Assembly: GCF_000003195.3 (NCBI RefSeq)
Contig: NW_018396401.1
Span: 58,171 to 122,170 of the forward strand
Reading direction: 5' to 3'
Length of the DNA stretch: 64,000 bases
Source: Sorghum bicolor
Taxonomy: Eukaryota > Streptophyta > Magnoliopsida > Poales > Poaceae
Of the stretch, positions 9,456 to 22,900 are shown one piece after another. How positions within the stretch are numbered: position 1 is the stretch's first letter; the number at the start of each line of letters is the position of its first letter. Position numbers and translations under genes: made by a program. A model generated the notes under the pieces. That model was given only the letters and a program-made list of their open reading frames with translations. It was not told the origin of the DNA and did no database searches.

Positions 9456-12105
9456 ATGGCACGTTGCAAGAATGTCAGTGGTCCGGCAGCCAGCTCAGGG
9501 GGTTCTCCAGGAGGTGATGGTGGAGGTGATCCTCCCTGTCGCCTGTCAGCGGCAGAGAAGGGAAAAGGCAAAAAACTTGCCACCAAGAAAAAGAAGACTA
9601 GTGACAGAGAGGCAGAGGTGGCCGAGGCAGTAGCAGCAGCAGCTATGGCAGGAGGGAGGGGTGGACGCTCAGGTGCCCTGAGGATAGGGGCCGATCTCAC
9701 ACCACAGCAGAGGCGTGTAGTTCTTGAGGCTGAGGCTCTACATGGGTCTCCTCCTGGCACTATCATGCTAGGAGGTCAGCGTGTCAGGATTGCAGTCAGA
9801 GAGTCAGCTCAGGAGGACCCAGACACCGAGACAGAGGCAGAGGCCCAGGCAGAGGGTCTGACAGAGGCACAACAGCTGGAGCAGCCCCTCAGGAGGTCGA
9901 CTCGTGCTCGTACTCAGGCCATCCCTAAGACTCATACGCAGGGTCAGTCCACCTCCGCTGCTCGCTCTACTCCAGCTCGTGGCCCTACAGCTCCTCGTCC
10001 AGCGCCAGTGAGGATACAAAAGGATTAGACCCAAGTTTCAGCTCGAGAGATCCAGGAGCTACGGTTTGTTCCCTTTCCGACTTGGTTTCCAGCTGCCAGG
10101 GATCCGAGAGCCAGTGCTAGGTTCTATACAGTGGTTCAGGAGGATATGTACGGGGCTCTTGTCCGCTCATAGGCTCAGTTCAGGGAGCACAGGGTGCTCG
10201 ACCTTGAGATACTCGGGAACGTGGTCGGTGCGGACATCAGACAGTACTTCACCTACCTGAGCAGTCTTCGAGAGTTACTTGCTTTACCGGGCACTTATTG
10301 TGAGGAGTGGGTCCGAGAGTTTTATGCCTCAGTGTGGGTTTCACCAGACCATAGCTATATCCACTACGCACTGGCAGGCACTGACTACAGAGTGACAGCA
10401 GAGAGGGCCAGAGAGGTTCTTGGTTTGAGAACCTATTCCACTCGGATCCATCAGCTTTGCTACGGGAACTTCGAGCCTCCTCGACGTCCTCACGGTGGTG
10501 CTCTACCACCAGTTGACTTTGTGGCTCCCTGTTTCCGTCAGCCTTTTGGAGAGGGCTCCAGTAGGTCATTGGGAGACTTGACTCGCCTAGCCAGGATCCT
10601 TGACTTTGTGTTGAGGAAGACGCTCTTTCCCAAGACAGGCTACAGAGACGGCTTCACTAGGATTCAGCAGTGGTTGGTAGCCCATCTGATCTCGAAGACG
10701 CCATTTGACTTGTGGGATTTGATAGTCTCAGAGATTGAGGACACTATTTCAGAGAGTTTCAGGGGTCGGCGTCAGTTGCTGTATGCACACTGGATCACCA
10801 TGCTCATCCTTCGTGCTAGGCCAGTACCTCTTCCAGCTCACCTACAGAGAGAGCTGACAGACTCTGACACCGTGTTCCCTCACTATGACCCCCGGCAGAT
10901 GCAGAGAGCGCATCACGACCTTGGAGCTCCGCCACCTCCTCGTGCACCACGTGGCCAGGTGCCACCACCCTCTCCTAGGGGCACTCGTAGTTCAGGAGTA
11001 GTCATAGAGACCGAGGAGGAGCAGGATATCGCCATTGGGGCGTTTGCAGACGCTGAGGCTGAGGAGGAGTTTGACTTTGCTTCGGATAGCTCAGACAATG
11101 ATTATCGTCTTCCAGTGTAAGACCTTCCTCCGAGGCCGCACGACCACGAGGCAGGAGGTTCCTCGAGTACTTCAGACCCCGCTCTACTTGCTATTCTAGA
11201 GGGGATGAGAGCCGATTAGCGGTGGGCAGCTGAGGAGCTGGCTAGGCGAGACAGGGACTAGGCTGCCATCAATGCAGCCATGTAGGCTAGGCAGGACGAG
11301 CTCCAGAGACAGCTTCTGACCTTCCAGGAGCAGCAGCTTGCATTCTAGGCTCAGTAGACGGCGTTGATGGCCGCTCTTATGGCCGCCTCAGGGATTCAGC
11401 TTCCTCAGATACAGCTCCCAGGCACTTCGTGAGTCAGGCCTCCTACACCAGTGCCACAGAGTTAGTCCCAGCAGCCGCTTGAGCTCCCTGCTTAGAGTCA
11501 GCCCTTCTCGACGCCACAGCACCAGGTTTCACAGGGTGCTATCTCGTCTGGCTTTGAGCAGGTGCCTCAGTTCACGCCTCTACGCTCAGGATTTACACCT
11601 CAGTCAGCGATAGCGTCCCAGCTTGTGTTGGATTTGTCGGCAGGACAACACCTCAGTTTTTCTTACAGTGCACTAACTGGTGACCCTATGCCTCCACCTC
11701 TGCACGCTCCTATAGCCTTTACGGTCCCAGTTACCACCACTGAGCGTCTGTCGTCGTCAGTAGCTTCATCTGAGCAGCTTGCACCTTCCTCTACCGTACC
11801 AGAGACGTCAGCTACAGCGACAGAGTCTGTGCTAGCTTCGTCAGCAGGACTTGAGCAGCCAGCACAGCCCGTGACGGCTTCAGAGCCCGCAGAGCTGACC
11901 CAGACCGCTTCTCCAGTACGTGTAGCTTCAGAGGATCACTCTATCTCCTCCGACTCGACGGACCCAGACCGCTTCTCCAGTACGTGCAGCTTCAGAGGAT
12001 CACTCTATCTCCTCTGACTCGATGGCCGATGGATCAGATGATGCAGCACAGTTTCAGGTCGTGCCGAGGGACTCCACTGCTCCGCCTCCACCTCCTTCGT
12101 CTTAG
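9456..12105 (+). pseudogene. Env-like third ORF of Sirevirus (copy 1)
   Basis: The ORF lies downstream of pol where Sireviruses carry an env-like gene of unproven function; I see no clear signal peptide or fusion-type membrane segment. Residues 1-190 are basic then glutamine/alanine-rich. After a TAG at 10026-10028 (shared with copy 2) the frame continues into a conserved ~240-residue globular region (10194-10830; ...EWVREFYASVWVSPDHSYIHY...) resembling the 'putative plant transposon protein' domain, then a proline/serine/glutamine-rich tail. In-frame stops: TAG at 10026, 10170, 11217, 11259, 11283, 11346, 11355, 11463 and 11493; TAA at 11118; TGA at 11430. A 64-bp tandem duplication (11898-11961/11962-12025) shifts the tail so that the original TAG (12103-12105) is reached in another frame. 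Confidence 0.72.
11898..12025 (+). repeat. 64-bp tandem duplication in the env-like ORF (copy 1)
   Basis: ACCCAGACCGCTTCTCCAGT begins at 11898 and again at 11962. Because 64 is not a multiple of three, the duplication shifts the reading frame. The same duplication is at 32493-32620 in copy 2, so it predates the block duplication. Confidence 0.9.
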
Positions 12106-12578
12106 GTTTTTGGCGCTTGATGCCAAAGGGGGAGAGAGTTGAGAGTATGAGAGTTAGGGGGAGCTGAGCTAGAGCTAGAGCTAGAGTGGGCTTTGTTCTT
12201 TTGATATACTTTTGTGTGCTACTCTTCCATGCATCATGTTTACGTTTTTGCATTGCATTTGTGTGAGATACTCTTGTGAGATACCTTTATGGTTGTGAGA
12301 CATGACTTATGCTTATATGTGATATTTTTATGTCATGTCTTTGGCTCATATTACTTTGCTTCAGCGTTTCTACTCCGATGTACTATAAGTCTTATATGTT
12401 TATATCCTGTTGTATACATCTCACATATTTGGATGCAAGATGATAGACTTGGTTAATATAAGCATGCCTAATCGTTTTTGTTCTTATTGTCTCATGCTTA
12501 TAGAAACCAAGTCAATTGAAAACCTCATTCTCTTTCCTACTCGAGGTTATTGTCATCAATCACCAAAAAGGGGGAGAT
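12106..12578 (+). other. Non-coding region with multiplied polypurine tracts, ending at the true PPT
   Basis: Purine tracts occur at 12125-12136 (AAAGGGGGAGAG), ~12153-12164 (TTAGGGGGAGCT) and 12565-12578 (AAAAAGGGGGAGAT). The last abuts the 3' LTR and would prime plus-strand cDNA synthesis. No ORF is supported. Confidence 0.75.
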
Positions 12579-14126
12579 TGAAAGAGCATCTAGGCCCCTA
12601 ATGATTTCGGTGATTAATGACAATGTTGATTACTGTGACTAACGTGTGTTTTGCAGAGGCAAAGTCATTAGTGAGGTCATGGTAATAGGTACTCGATGAA
12701 CAGGGACGTACATGCCTACTTAATAGTGGAAATCGTTTCGGTTTTCAAAGGATGGATGGACATCGTCAAGACTAGACTAGGTCTAAGTGCCATATGGTGA
12801 AGAAGGGCACTTAGAGTAGTTTAGGACTTTGTTTTCCTTTGACCATACTATTAAGAGGGGCTTTGATCTAGTAGCTTGACTTAGGCAAGGCTTTAGGTTT
12901 AGGTGTGGTGCACACTTGGTAAACCTAGCACTAGGCAGCTCAGAGATAGTCCTTAGATCGAGAGGAACCAAATTTGTTTTGGAACGATCGCATTTCGATA
13001 AAGTTAGGGTGCCTAAGTAGGCACTGGACGCTGCACCGGACGCTCTGTGAATGCGTCCGGTGAGGTCCTTAGCTATTGGAGAGCTTCGGTGCCTAGGGTT
13101 AGGCACCGGACGCTGGCACCGGACTCACCGGGCAGCGTCCGGTCCCATACCCAGGGAGGTTGTAAACCTGCCCCGAGCACCGGACGCTAGCACCGGACGC
13201 ACCGGGTAGCGTCCGGTCTTAAACTCAGGGAGCTTGTTAAACTCCCCGGAGCACCGGACGGTGCCACCGGACGCTGGGAAGTAGCGTCCGGTGACCTGTG
13301 AGACGCAGGTACAGTTAGCCATTGGATGTCACCGGACGCTCGGTGCAGAGCGTTCGGTGCAACATCAACAGCGTCCGGTGACCCCGTTTTCAGTGGAAAA
13401 CGGTTGGTTGACCTTTGGACTTCGTGGGGTGTATTTATACTCCTCCACATCATCCATGAGAGCTCTCTTGCCCATTTGAACATCAGAGAAACTTGTTGTG
13501 GAGCAAGAGAGTAGCAAGAGCCTAGAGAGGATTGAGATTTGAGTGATTTCTTGTGAGAATCCTTCTCTAGTTGAATTCCAAGAGTCAAGTGTGCATCCAC
13601 CACTCTCTAGTGCCTTGTTTGGGTCAAGTGAGAGTTCTTTGCTTGTTACTCTTGGTGATCGCCATCACCTAGATGGTTCGGTGGTGATTGGACGCATGAA
13701 GACCGCCCGGAGTTCTTGTGGGTGGCTCGTGTCAAGCTTGTGAGCGGTTTTGGGCGATTCACCGCGACGGAGTGTTGAAGAATCAGCCTGTAGAGAGCAC
13801 TTGGTCCTTGCGCAGACCAAGGGGGAGCAAGACCCTTGCGCGGGTGCTCCAACGAGGACTAGTGGAGAGTGGCGACTCTCCGATACCTCGGCAAAACATC
13901 GCCGAGCACTTTCTTACACTACTCCTTTACCTTGTAGCATTTACTTTGTGCTTTTACATTCTTAGAATTGCCATGCTAGAATAGGATTGGAACAAGGTTG
14001 CAAAACTTTTATCCGGTAGCTCTCTAGTCACACAAGGCACAAGGGGTTGAATTGGAGCATATAGGTTGCTTAAATTTTTAGAGAAGCCTAATTCACCCCC
14101 CCCTCTTGGGCATCTTGATCCTTTCA
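12579..14126 (+). repeat. 3' LTR of Sirevirus copy 1
   Basis: Begins TGAAAGAGCATCTAGG right after the polypurine tract and ends GATCCTTTCA, 1548 bp. It carries the CACCGGACGC cluster (13025-13380) and a TATA-like box at 13432-13439. It has the same variants as the 3' LTR of copy 2 (TTCGTGGGGTG, GCCCGGAGTTC). Confidence 0.93.
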
Positions 14127-16914
14127 ATATAGAATCTTGCTTCGGTCCGTTTGTAGACATTGTATGTTTTAGTGCAAGATAGGTGCACAGTTTGGGCCTA
14201 ATGCACCATAGTCTAAGAAACCATTTTGGATGCACTATTTGGTACTCCTAGGTGAAGAGGCTCAAGTGGAAGCTTAGTTCGGTCATTTTGGACATAGTTC
14301 TAATCCTTATGCAAGGTAGGTGCATGGTTTGCATGGAACATACCATATGCTTGGAAATCAATTTGGATGCACCCGATGGAACTCGTTGATGACGTGTGTC
14401 ATATGGAATCTCGCTTCGGTCCATTTGGAGACATTGTTAGTTTCGATGCAAGATAGGTGCACACTTTGCACCTAATGCACCATAGTCTAAGAAACCATTT
14501 TGGATGCTCTTGTTGGTACTCCTAGGTGAAGGAGCTCAAGTGGATGCTTGGTTCGGTCTATTTGGAGATAGTGCTAATCTTGATGCAAGATAGGTGCACG
14601 GTTTGCATGGAACATACCAAATGCTTAGAAATCAATCTCAACACACATGATGGAACTCCTAGATGACGTGTGCCATACAGAATCTTGCTTCGGTCCGTTT
14701 GTAGGCATTGTAAGTTTTAGTTCAAGATAGGTGCACAGTTTGCACCTAATGCACCATAGTCTAAGAAACCATTGGTGCACAGTTTGCGCCTAATGCACCA
14801 TAGTCTAAGAAACCATTTTGGACGCACTATTTGGTCCTCTTGGATGAAGAGGCTCAAGTGGAAGCTTAGTTCGGTCAGTTTAGAGATAGTGCTAATCCTT
14901 ATGCATGGTAGGTGCATGGTTTGCATGGAACAAACGATATGCTTCGAAATCAATTTGGATGCACCCGATGGACCTCCTTGATGACATGTGTCATATGAAA
15001 TCTCGCTTCGGTCCATTTGGAGACATTGTTAGTTTCGGTGCAACATAGGTGCAAAGTTGGCACCTAATGCACCATAGTCTAAGAAACCATTTTGGACGCA
15101 CTTGTTGGTACTCCTAATTGAAGGGGCTCAAGTGGGTGCTCGGTTCTGTCTATTTGGAGATAGTGCTAATCTTGATGCAAGATAGGTGCAAGGTTTGCAT
15201 AGAACATACCAAATGCTTGGAAATCAATCTGGACGCACATGATGGAACTCCTATATGACGTGTGTCATACGAAATCTTGCTTCGGTCTATTTGGAGACAG
15301 TGTTAGTTTCGGTGCAAGTTAGGTGCAAGGTTTGCACATAATGCAGCATAGGGTAAGAAACCATTTTGGACGCACCCGATGGTACTCCTAGGGAAAAGGC
15401 TCAAGTGAACGCTCAGTTTGGTCTATTTGGAGATAGTGCTAATCTTGATGCAAGATAGATGCACGACGCATGGAACGTACCATATGCTTAGAAATTAATT
15501 TGGACACATCCGATAGAACTCCTTGATGACGTGTGTCATATGGAATCTTGCTTTGGTGTGCTTAGAGACAGTATTAGTTCAGTGCAAGATATGTGCACGG
15601 TTTGCGCCTATTGCACCAAAGTCTAAGAAACCATTTTGGAAGCACCTGTTGGTACTCCTAGGTGAAGAGGCTCAAGTGGAGGCTTGGTTCGGTCTGTTTA
15701 GAGATAGTGCTAATCTTGATGCAAGATAGGTGCACGATTTGCATGGAACATACCATATGCTCATAATTCAATTTGGACGCACCAGGTGGAACTCCTAGAT
15801 GACATGTGTCATATGGAATCTCACTTCGATCCATTTAGAGACAATGTTATTTTGATGCAAGATAGGTGCACGGTTTGCACCTAATGCTCCATAGGATAAG
15901 AAACCATTTTTGACGCACCCGATGGTACTCCTAGGTCAAGGGGCTCAAGTGAAAGCTTGGTTTGGTCTGTTTGGAGATAGTGCTAATCTTGATGCAAGAT
16001 AGATGCACGGTTTGCATGGAACATATGATATGCTCAGAAATCAATTAGGACGCTCCTCATATAACTCCATGATGATGTGTGTCATATGGAATCTTGCTTC
16101 GTTTCGTTTAGAGACAGTGTTAGTTTTGGTATAAGATATGTGCACGGTTTACGCCTAATGCACCATAGGCTAAGAAACCATTTTAGACGCACCCAATGGT
16201 ACTCATAGTTGAAGTGGCTCAAGTGGAGGCTCCATTTGGTCTATTCGGATATACTGCTAATCTTGATGCAAGATAGTTGCACGGTTTGCATGGAACGTAC
16301 CATATGTTAAGAAAACAATTTGGATGCACCCAATGGAACTCCTAGATGACGTGTGTCATATGTAATCGCGCTTCGGTCAGTTTGGAGACAATGTTAGTTT
16401 CGGTGTAAGATAGGTGCATAGTTTGTGCCTAATGCACCATAGTCTAAGAAACCATTTTTGACGCACCTGTTGGTACTCCTAGATGAAGAGACTCAAGTGG
16501 AAGCTCGGTTCGGTCTGTTTGGAGATAGTGCTAGTCTTGATGCAAGATAGGTGCACGGTTTGCATGGAACTTACCATATGCTTGGAAATCAATTTGGATC
16601 CACCCGATGGAACTCCTTGATGACGTGTGTCATATGGAATCTCGCTCTGGTCTATTTAGAAATAGTGTTAGTTTTGGTGCAAGATATGTGCATGGTTTGC
16701 GCCTAATGCACCATAATCTAAGAAACCATTTTGGAAGCACCGTTGGTACTTCGGTGAGGCTCAAGTGGAAGCGCGGTTTGATCTATTTGGAGATAGTGCT
16801 AATCTTGATGCAAGATAGGTGCATGATTTGCAATGAACCTACCATATGCTTAGAAATCAATTTGGACGCACCCAATGGAACTCATAGATGACGTGTGACA
16901 TATGTGAAAGAGCA
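14127..16914 (+). repeat. Centromeric satellite array, forward orientation
   Basis: About 20 monomers of the ~137-bp satellite in a/b alternation. It closely matches the array at 34726-37533 monomer by monomer, as expected if both are the right flank of a duplicated block. A 44-bp partial duplication (14730-14773 repeated at 14774-14817) is present here only. The short ORFs in this stretch are chance frames in repeats. Confidence 0.87.
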
Positions 16915-19900
16915 TCTAGGCCCCTAATGATTTCAGTGATTAATGACAATGTTGATTACTGTGACTAACGTGTGTTTTGCAGAGGCAAAGTCATTAGTGA
17001 GGTCATGGTAATAGGTACTCGATGAACAAGGACGTACATGCCTACTTAATAGTGGAAATCGTTTCGGTTTTCAATGGATGGACATCGTCAAGACTAGACT
17101 AGGTCTAAGTGTCATATGGTGAAGAAGGGCACTTAGAGTAGTTTAGGACTTTGTTTTCCTTTGACCATACTATTAAGAGGGGCTTTGATCTAGTAGCTTG
17201 ACTTAGGCAAGGCTTTAGGTTTAGGTGTGGTGCACACTTGGTAAACCTAGCACTAGGCAGCTCACACATAGTCCTTAGATCGAGAGGAACCAACTTCGTT
17301 TTGGAACGATCGCGTTTCGACGAAGTTAGGGTGCCTAAGTAGGCACCGGACGCTCTGTGAATGCGTCCGGTGAGGTCCTTAGCCATTGGAGAGCTTCGGT
17401 GCCTAGGGTTAGGCACCGGACGCTGGCACCGGACTCACCGGGCAGCGTCCGGTCCCATACCCAGGGAGGTTGTAAACCTGCCCCTAGCACCGGACGCACC
17501 GGGTAGCGTCCGGCCTTAAACTCAGGGAGCTTGTAAAACTCCCCGGAGCACCAGACAGTGCCACCGAACGCTGGGAAGTAGCATCCAGTGACCTGTCACA
17601 CGCAGGTACAGTTAGCCGTTGGATGTCACCGGACGCTTGGTGCAGAGCGTCCGGTGCAACATCAACAGCGTCCGGTGACCCCGTTTTTAGTGGAAAACGG
17701 TTGGTTGACCTTTGGACTTCATGGGGTGTATTTATACTCCTCCACATTGTCCATGAGAGCTCTCTTGCCCATTTGTACATCAGAGAAACTTGTTGTGGAG
17801 CAAGACAGTAGCAAGAGCCTAGAGAGGATTGAGATTTGAGTGATTTCTTGTGAGAATCCTTCTCTAGTTGAATTCCAAGACTCAAGTGTGCATCCACCAC
17901 TCTCTAGTGCCTTGTTTGGATCAAGTGAGAGTTCTTTGCTTGTTACTCTTGGTGATCGTCATCACCTAGATGGTTCGGTGGTGATTGGAGGCACGAAGAC
18001 CGCCCCGAGTTCTTGTGGGTGGCTCGTGTCAAGCTTGTGAGCGGTTTTGGGCGATTCACCGCGACGGAGTGTCGAAGAATCAGCTCGTAGAGAGCACTTG
18101 GTCCTTGCGTGGACCAAGGGGGAGCAAGACCCTTGCGCGGGCTGTCACAGAACCGACCAAATTATAAGAGTTCAAGTGCAGAAACGATCGTCAAGCAATC
18201 AAGTTTCTAGACTTGAGCCCATATAATCCCGGTAGTCAATCGAAATCACGAAGGACTTCAAACCAACTCGCAACAAACCAAGATCGTAATAGTTCAACAT
18301 AAACACAACGATTGTTACACAGTCATTCATTGCCGTCGAAGCGGCACCACATCGGAGTATTAAGTTATTACAACACATGTTTGAAGTAGCGGAAGCAAAA
18401 TAAGTACACACACTTGTTCAAAGTTCAGTTCACAAGTTTGTTACTGCCAGAGTCTAGGTCATCCTTCCAAAAGCATCATAGATGAGAAGATTAGAGAACC
18501 GTGCCCAACGGTTAGTCCTCATCCCCAGCGGGATGGAGACAGGTCTTGCAGAAACCGTCATAGAAGATATCATCTGCAACAGGTGGGAATAAACCCTGAG
18601 TACGAGGGTGTACTCAGCTAGACTTACCCGTCTAGTAAAACACAAAAGACACCAAGGATCATGCAAGACTAAATTTTAAGTGGAGCTGACTGACTCACCT
18701 TTTTGCCAAAAGCTTAACTTACAACTAAATTATCTTAAGAGCATCAATTTATTTATCAACAGCCTACCACTAGATTAGCACCTGGACTACAACACATCAC
18801 TTGATTATTACAAACAATAGTAACCATATCAAAATTCATCATATGTTCTTCTTGCTATCATTGTTATCATGAACCAAGTTTATTAGTGAATGCTACGTTT
18901 GCCGCTGCTCTGTCAAGTTCTCACTAACCGGGAGAGACGGCGATTCGAATCGAATTCCTATCCAGCTGGAGGTTTATTCCTAGCACTCACCCAAGCATCC
19001 CCTGCCGGAGAGCCAACGGGTCACCTTTGGTACAACTCAGGAATCGCGGCTCCGATCAGCGCCGCACTCCCAGGGCTACCACTCTGCCAGGGAGGTCAGG
19101 AATTTTAACTCACCTGCCTTTGGACTTACGCCAATGGTCCCCCGCACACCGCACTTCCTCCGGTAGTGCGCACTTTATACTTGCCGGTCTTCCGGCCTGA
19201 GTCATACTACTCGGCTTCGCGGTCGGAACGAGTTATCCGGCCAACTAAGTGTCAGGCATGCGTTCAACATGACAAGAGGACGTACAACGATCGGTCCTTA
19301 GCTGCCACAGACGGAGTTACTACACACTTGCAAAACTCCGCCCGGCTTAAGTCAATTTGATCAGGTTCCACCCACGATAGCACATATAGACCATCGTGAT
19401 CCGACACAACCCTATATCGCGCGGATGACAGGATATCACCCGACTTCTACCGGTTAAAGCATAACTAAGCTGCTACTCGATCCTAACTCTACAACCAGGG
19501 AGGGTAAGTTATCTGGACAAGGATAGAGTAGGATGCAGCAACAGTTTCATCACAACTCCTATACGTAATGCATCAATAGATATAACGTATTAAGTAAACT
19601 TTCGAAAATAGAGGAGGCTTAAAATGCTCCGGGGCTTGCCTTTCACGAACGATGCCGGCTCGTGACTTGGGCACTCAACTTCTTCTTCGAGCTCCTCGAG
19701 TCCGGCTTGTTGGGCCTCCACCTCCTGGCTGCCTTCCTGGCCTTCGGAATTCGCTTGGAGTTCGAAGGAAACTGCCACGTCCGGTGCACCTATTGCATAC
19801 TCGATGAATGAGAAAGTGCACATGCTCCAGATGAATGCTTAACAACACAAGCAACTCACTGGACACTCATTTACGGAACAAGAGTTATACTAACTTCACA

Positions 19901-22900
19901 TGAATAAACAAGTTAACATAACCCAAAACCTATCATGGCACTAAAGCAGCAAGCAACATAAAACAAGTATGCTCAGTAAATAAATTATAAGTATAGATAG
20001 ACAGGTCCAACAAACATGAGTGAGGACATTCTGGAAAGCTTAGGAAATTGTCTACAACTCATCTTTAAACATGACAGCAAGATTCAAACATTAAATTAGT
20101 CTTTTTAACAAAGTTCCAGATCCTGTTCCAGAAAAACAGAGAACCCCTATTTCCGGAACCCAACTTGGAACAGCTATAACTTTTAAACTACTTGGCCAAA
20201 TGACCTCAAATTTAAACCACAGTTAGTTCAACAAGTTTAGAACAACTTTGTTTTATATAAGTTTCACAGAAAGTCAACTTATCATTAAGCAAAGTTAAAT
20301 TATTCACTTGCTGTCCAGACAGCATTTAACCCTATAGTTAATTATTTAATGACATGACCAACACACAAACCATGCCAACCAAATGACTCATGAGCACAAA
20401 CATATTACAAGGTCACCAGATCATCAGTTGAAAACCCCAAAACAATTACTTAACAAGGCATTTGTTAATTAATTTTAGATAAGGCATATTTACAAGATAT
20501 TAGTTAAAGTGCTCAGAAAAATCTACAAAAATTACAGAGGCACAAGTATAACCTCAGATCACCACCATAAAAATTTCAGGACCATTGCATATGCCAAATT
20601 AAAGATATGCATTTAACATGTATCAAGGCATTTATTTCATAAATTCATAAACATGACTTATATAATGTCAAACAACAGATTTCAGATTATTTACATCTTA
20701 GGAATACCATAAACCAGTTTACCACCAAAATAGAGCACCAGTATAAGCACCAATTATTTTATGTGATTTAATTAAAGAAATAAGCCATATTTCAAACACA
20801 AATTACATATCACCACTGCAGTGCTTCAAAAATCATGAAATAATTATCAGAGCACCCTAATGCCATGCAAAGACTACCATAAAATTTTCAAAGCAAACTA
20901 AGCAGTATAACCAGAGATATGCATTTATCCATAAATAACAAGATTAAATCCTTAATAAATAATTTCCCAGAAAACATGATTCATTTTATATTTTTATTAA
21001 ATACTAGCCATCTCAAGAAACAACACAAAATTTGTTTCACAATTTTTGGATCTCAGAAACAGGAGATATGATTTTTGCAAGAAAGTCAAAAATCAGGATT
21101 TTGAATAAAAGAAAAGGAGGGAAAGAGAGAGTCGCTGACAGGGGGTCCCACCCGTCAGGCTCTTCTTCCTCACGGCCGAGGCGATCTTCGCCGGCGATTT
21201 CTCCGCGACGGCGAGGTCTCCGGCCAAACCCAGGGCATCAACGTGATCCCCACACCCTAACGACTCGATTGACCCTACTTTTGCCACGGCGGAGCCACCG
21301 GAAGGAGCTCACCGTCGACAATGGCGGCTCGGCGGAGGTGCTCGGCGTTACGCCGGAGCCCTCAGGCCGGTAGAGCGTGACCTAAAGCCTTCTACAGCAC
21401 CAGCAGACTAAGGCGAAGCTCCCTAGGTACACGGCTTGGCCTGGATCTCCGTGGAAAGCGCTGGCCACGAGAGCACCCAACTCCGGCGGAAGCACGGCGG
21501 CGCTGCGCACCGTGTCCGGCGACGGAGAACCCGGTAGAGCGTCCACCAGATGGCGCAAGAGCTCGCTAAGGACCTAAGCTACCTCTAGGACCTAACCAAG
21601 GACGATGAGAAGCCTCACAGCGCTCGGCATTGAGTTCGCCGGAGAAGAGGGTCACGGCGGACCGATTTGGGGGAAGAAAGAAATGCCGTCTCACCGGTGG
21701 GTTTCTCGGCGAGTTAGAGGATGGAGCTTGGAGAGCAGCTCACGGCGGAGCTTTGGGTGGAGTTTGGTGGACGGGGACGCAGAGAGGAGCGCACACGAGC
21801 TCGCCGGAGTGAGCTCGCGGCGGAGAGCTCGCTGCGGGCGAGGTTCAGGCGAGAGAGGGCGAGGCAGAGCGAAATGGACGCGTCCACGCGCTCGGGGCGA
21901 CGCCGTGGTGGTCATGCACGCGACGAGAGCTGACAAGCGGGGCCAGGAACGGCGTACGGGCGCCAAATGGCGACGGGGCGCTGCCGGCGGTCGGCCACGT
22001 CGGCGAGCTCCAAGTGGATTCAGAGAAGGCAATGGCCGACTGACAGAGCGACTTGGCCGATGATTATCTCCCAAACCAGAGCGAATTAGGAGATGGTGTA
22101 GTTGACAAACTTGGAGTATTAGACGAGATCTACAACTTTGTCAACTAGAGCAAAGACTGGATCGGCCTGGATTGAAAGATATAGAGTTTCCAAAATCGAT
22201 CACGCAAACTGCAAACCACCCGAGGACTTAGAAAATTTCTAAGTGTGGAAAACAGCCCCAAATCTGCCTTGTGGGCCACTTTTGAGCTATTTGTGATCAT
22301 TTTCATGAGATGGCCATAAAACAACTTTTGTTCCTTATAAAATTTGCTACAACTTTGCTGTAGGAAGTTTTGACATGCAAACATTTTATGAAACACTTTT
22401 TAAAAGCCTAAGCAAAAGAGGTTTCTAGGGTCTATTTGAATAAGTATGACTTAAGTGATTATTTTGGAGAAGTGATCAACATGAACATTGTTCCCAAGAT
22501 TAAGTCAAGCATAGATAAACTATTTACCAAGGCATTAAGCACAAACACAAGCATTGTTCACCCAAACATAAGCATAGGAAGCCTATTTAAGCAATTTAAA
22601 ACACATTTTTGCAAAGGATGACATGCCTCAAGATAGATGATGATCATGGATGCTTGAATAAAAGATGATGCTCATGCTATGCACATGTTTAATGTAACCA
22701 TAACACTGGGGTGTTACACGGGTGCTCCAACGAGGACTAGTGGAGAGTGGCGACTCTCTGATACCTCGGCAAAACATCGCTGAGCACTTTCTTCCACTAC
22801 TCCTTTACCTTCTAGCATTTACTTTGTGCTTTTTACATTCTTAGAATTGCCATCCTAGAATAGGATTGGAACTAGGTTGCAAAACTTTTATCCGGTAGCT

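Larger units (their letters stand above)
665..14126 (+). mobile_element. Sirevirus-type Ty1/copia retrotransposon, copy 1 (defective, full length)
   Basis: This is a 13.46-kb LTR element with TG...CA LTRs, an initiator-tRNA-Met-type primer binding site, a gag with CCHC knuckle and long coiled coil, copia-order pol (PR-IN-RT-RH), a third env-like ORF and repeated polypurine tracts. That combination is characteristic of the SIRE/Sirevirus lineage. It is inserted in satellite; the left flank ends ATATG (660-664) and the right flank starts ATATA (14127-14131). An unoccupied sister site at 43763-43767 reads ATATG, so this is a 5-bp target duplication with one later change. Coding capacity is lost: stop codons, frameshifts, and a 198-bp foreign LTR remnant in pol. 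Confidence 0.92.

Noticed and set aside
9456..12105. Calling the third Sirevirus ORF a true viral envelope gene
   Set aside because: I see no clear signal peptide, transmembrane anchor or fusion segment; 'env-like' refers only to its position downstream of pol.
19590..19866. Minus-strand acidic ORF in the solo LTR
   Set aside because: Only ~77 residues and low complexity; nothing ties it to a known protein, and it is inside an LTR.
21605..22074. Long GC-rich ORFs on both strands (152 residues plus, 127 residues minus)
   Set aside because: They lie inside the solo LTR, overlap each other, are Arg-rich from base composition, and show no recognisable motif.
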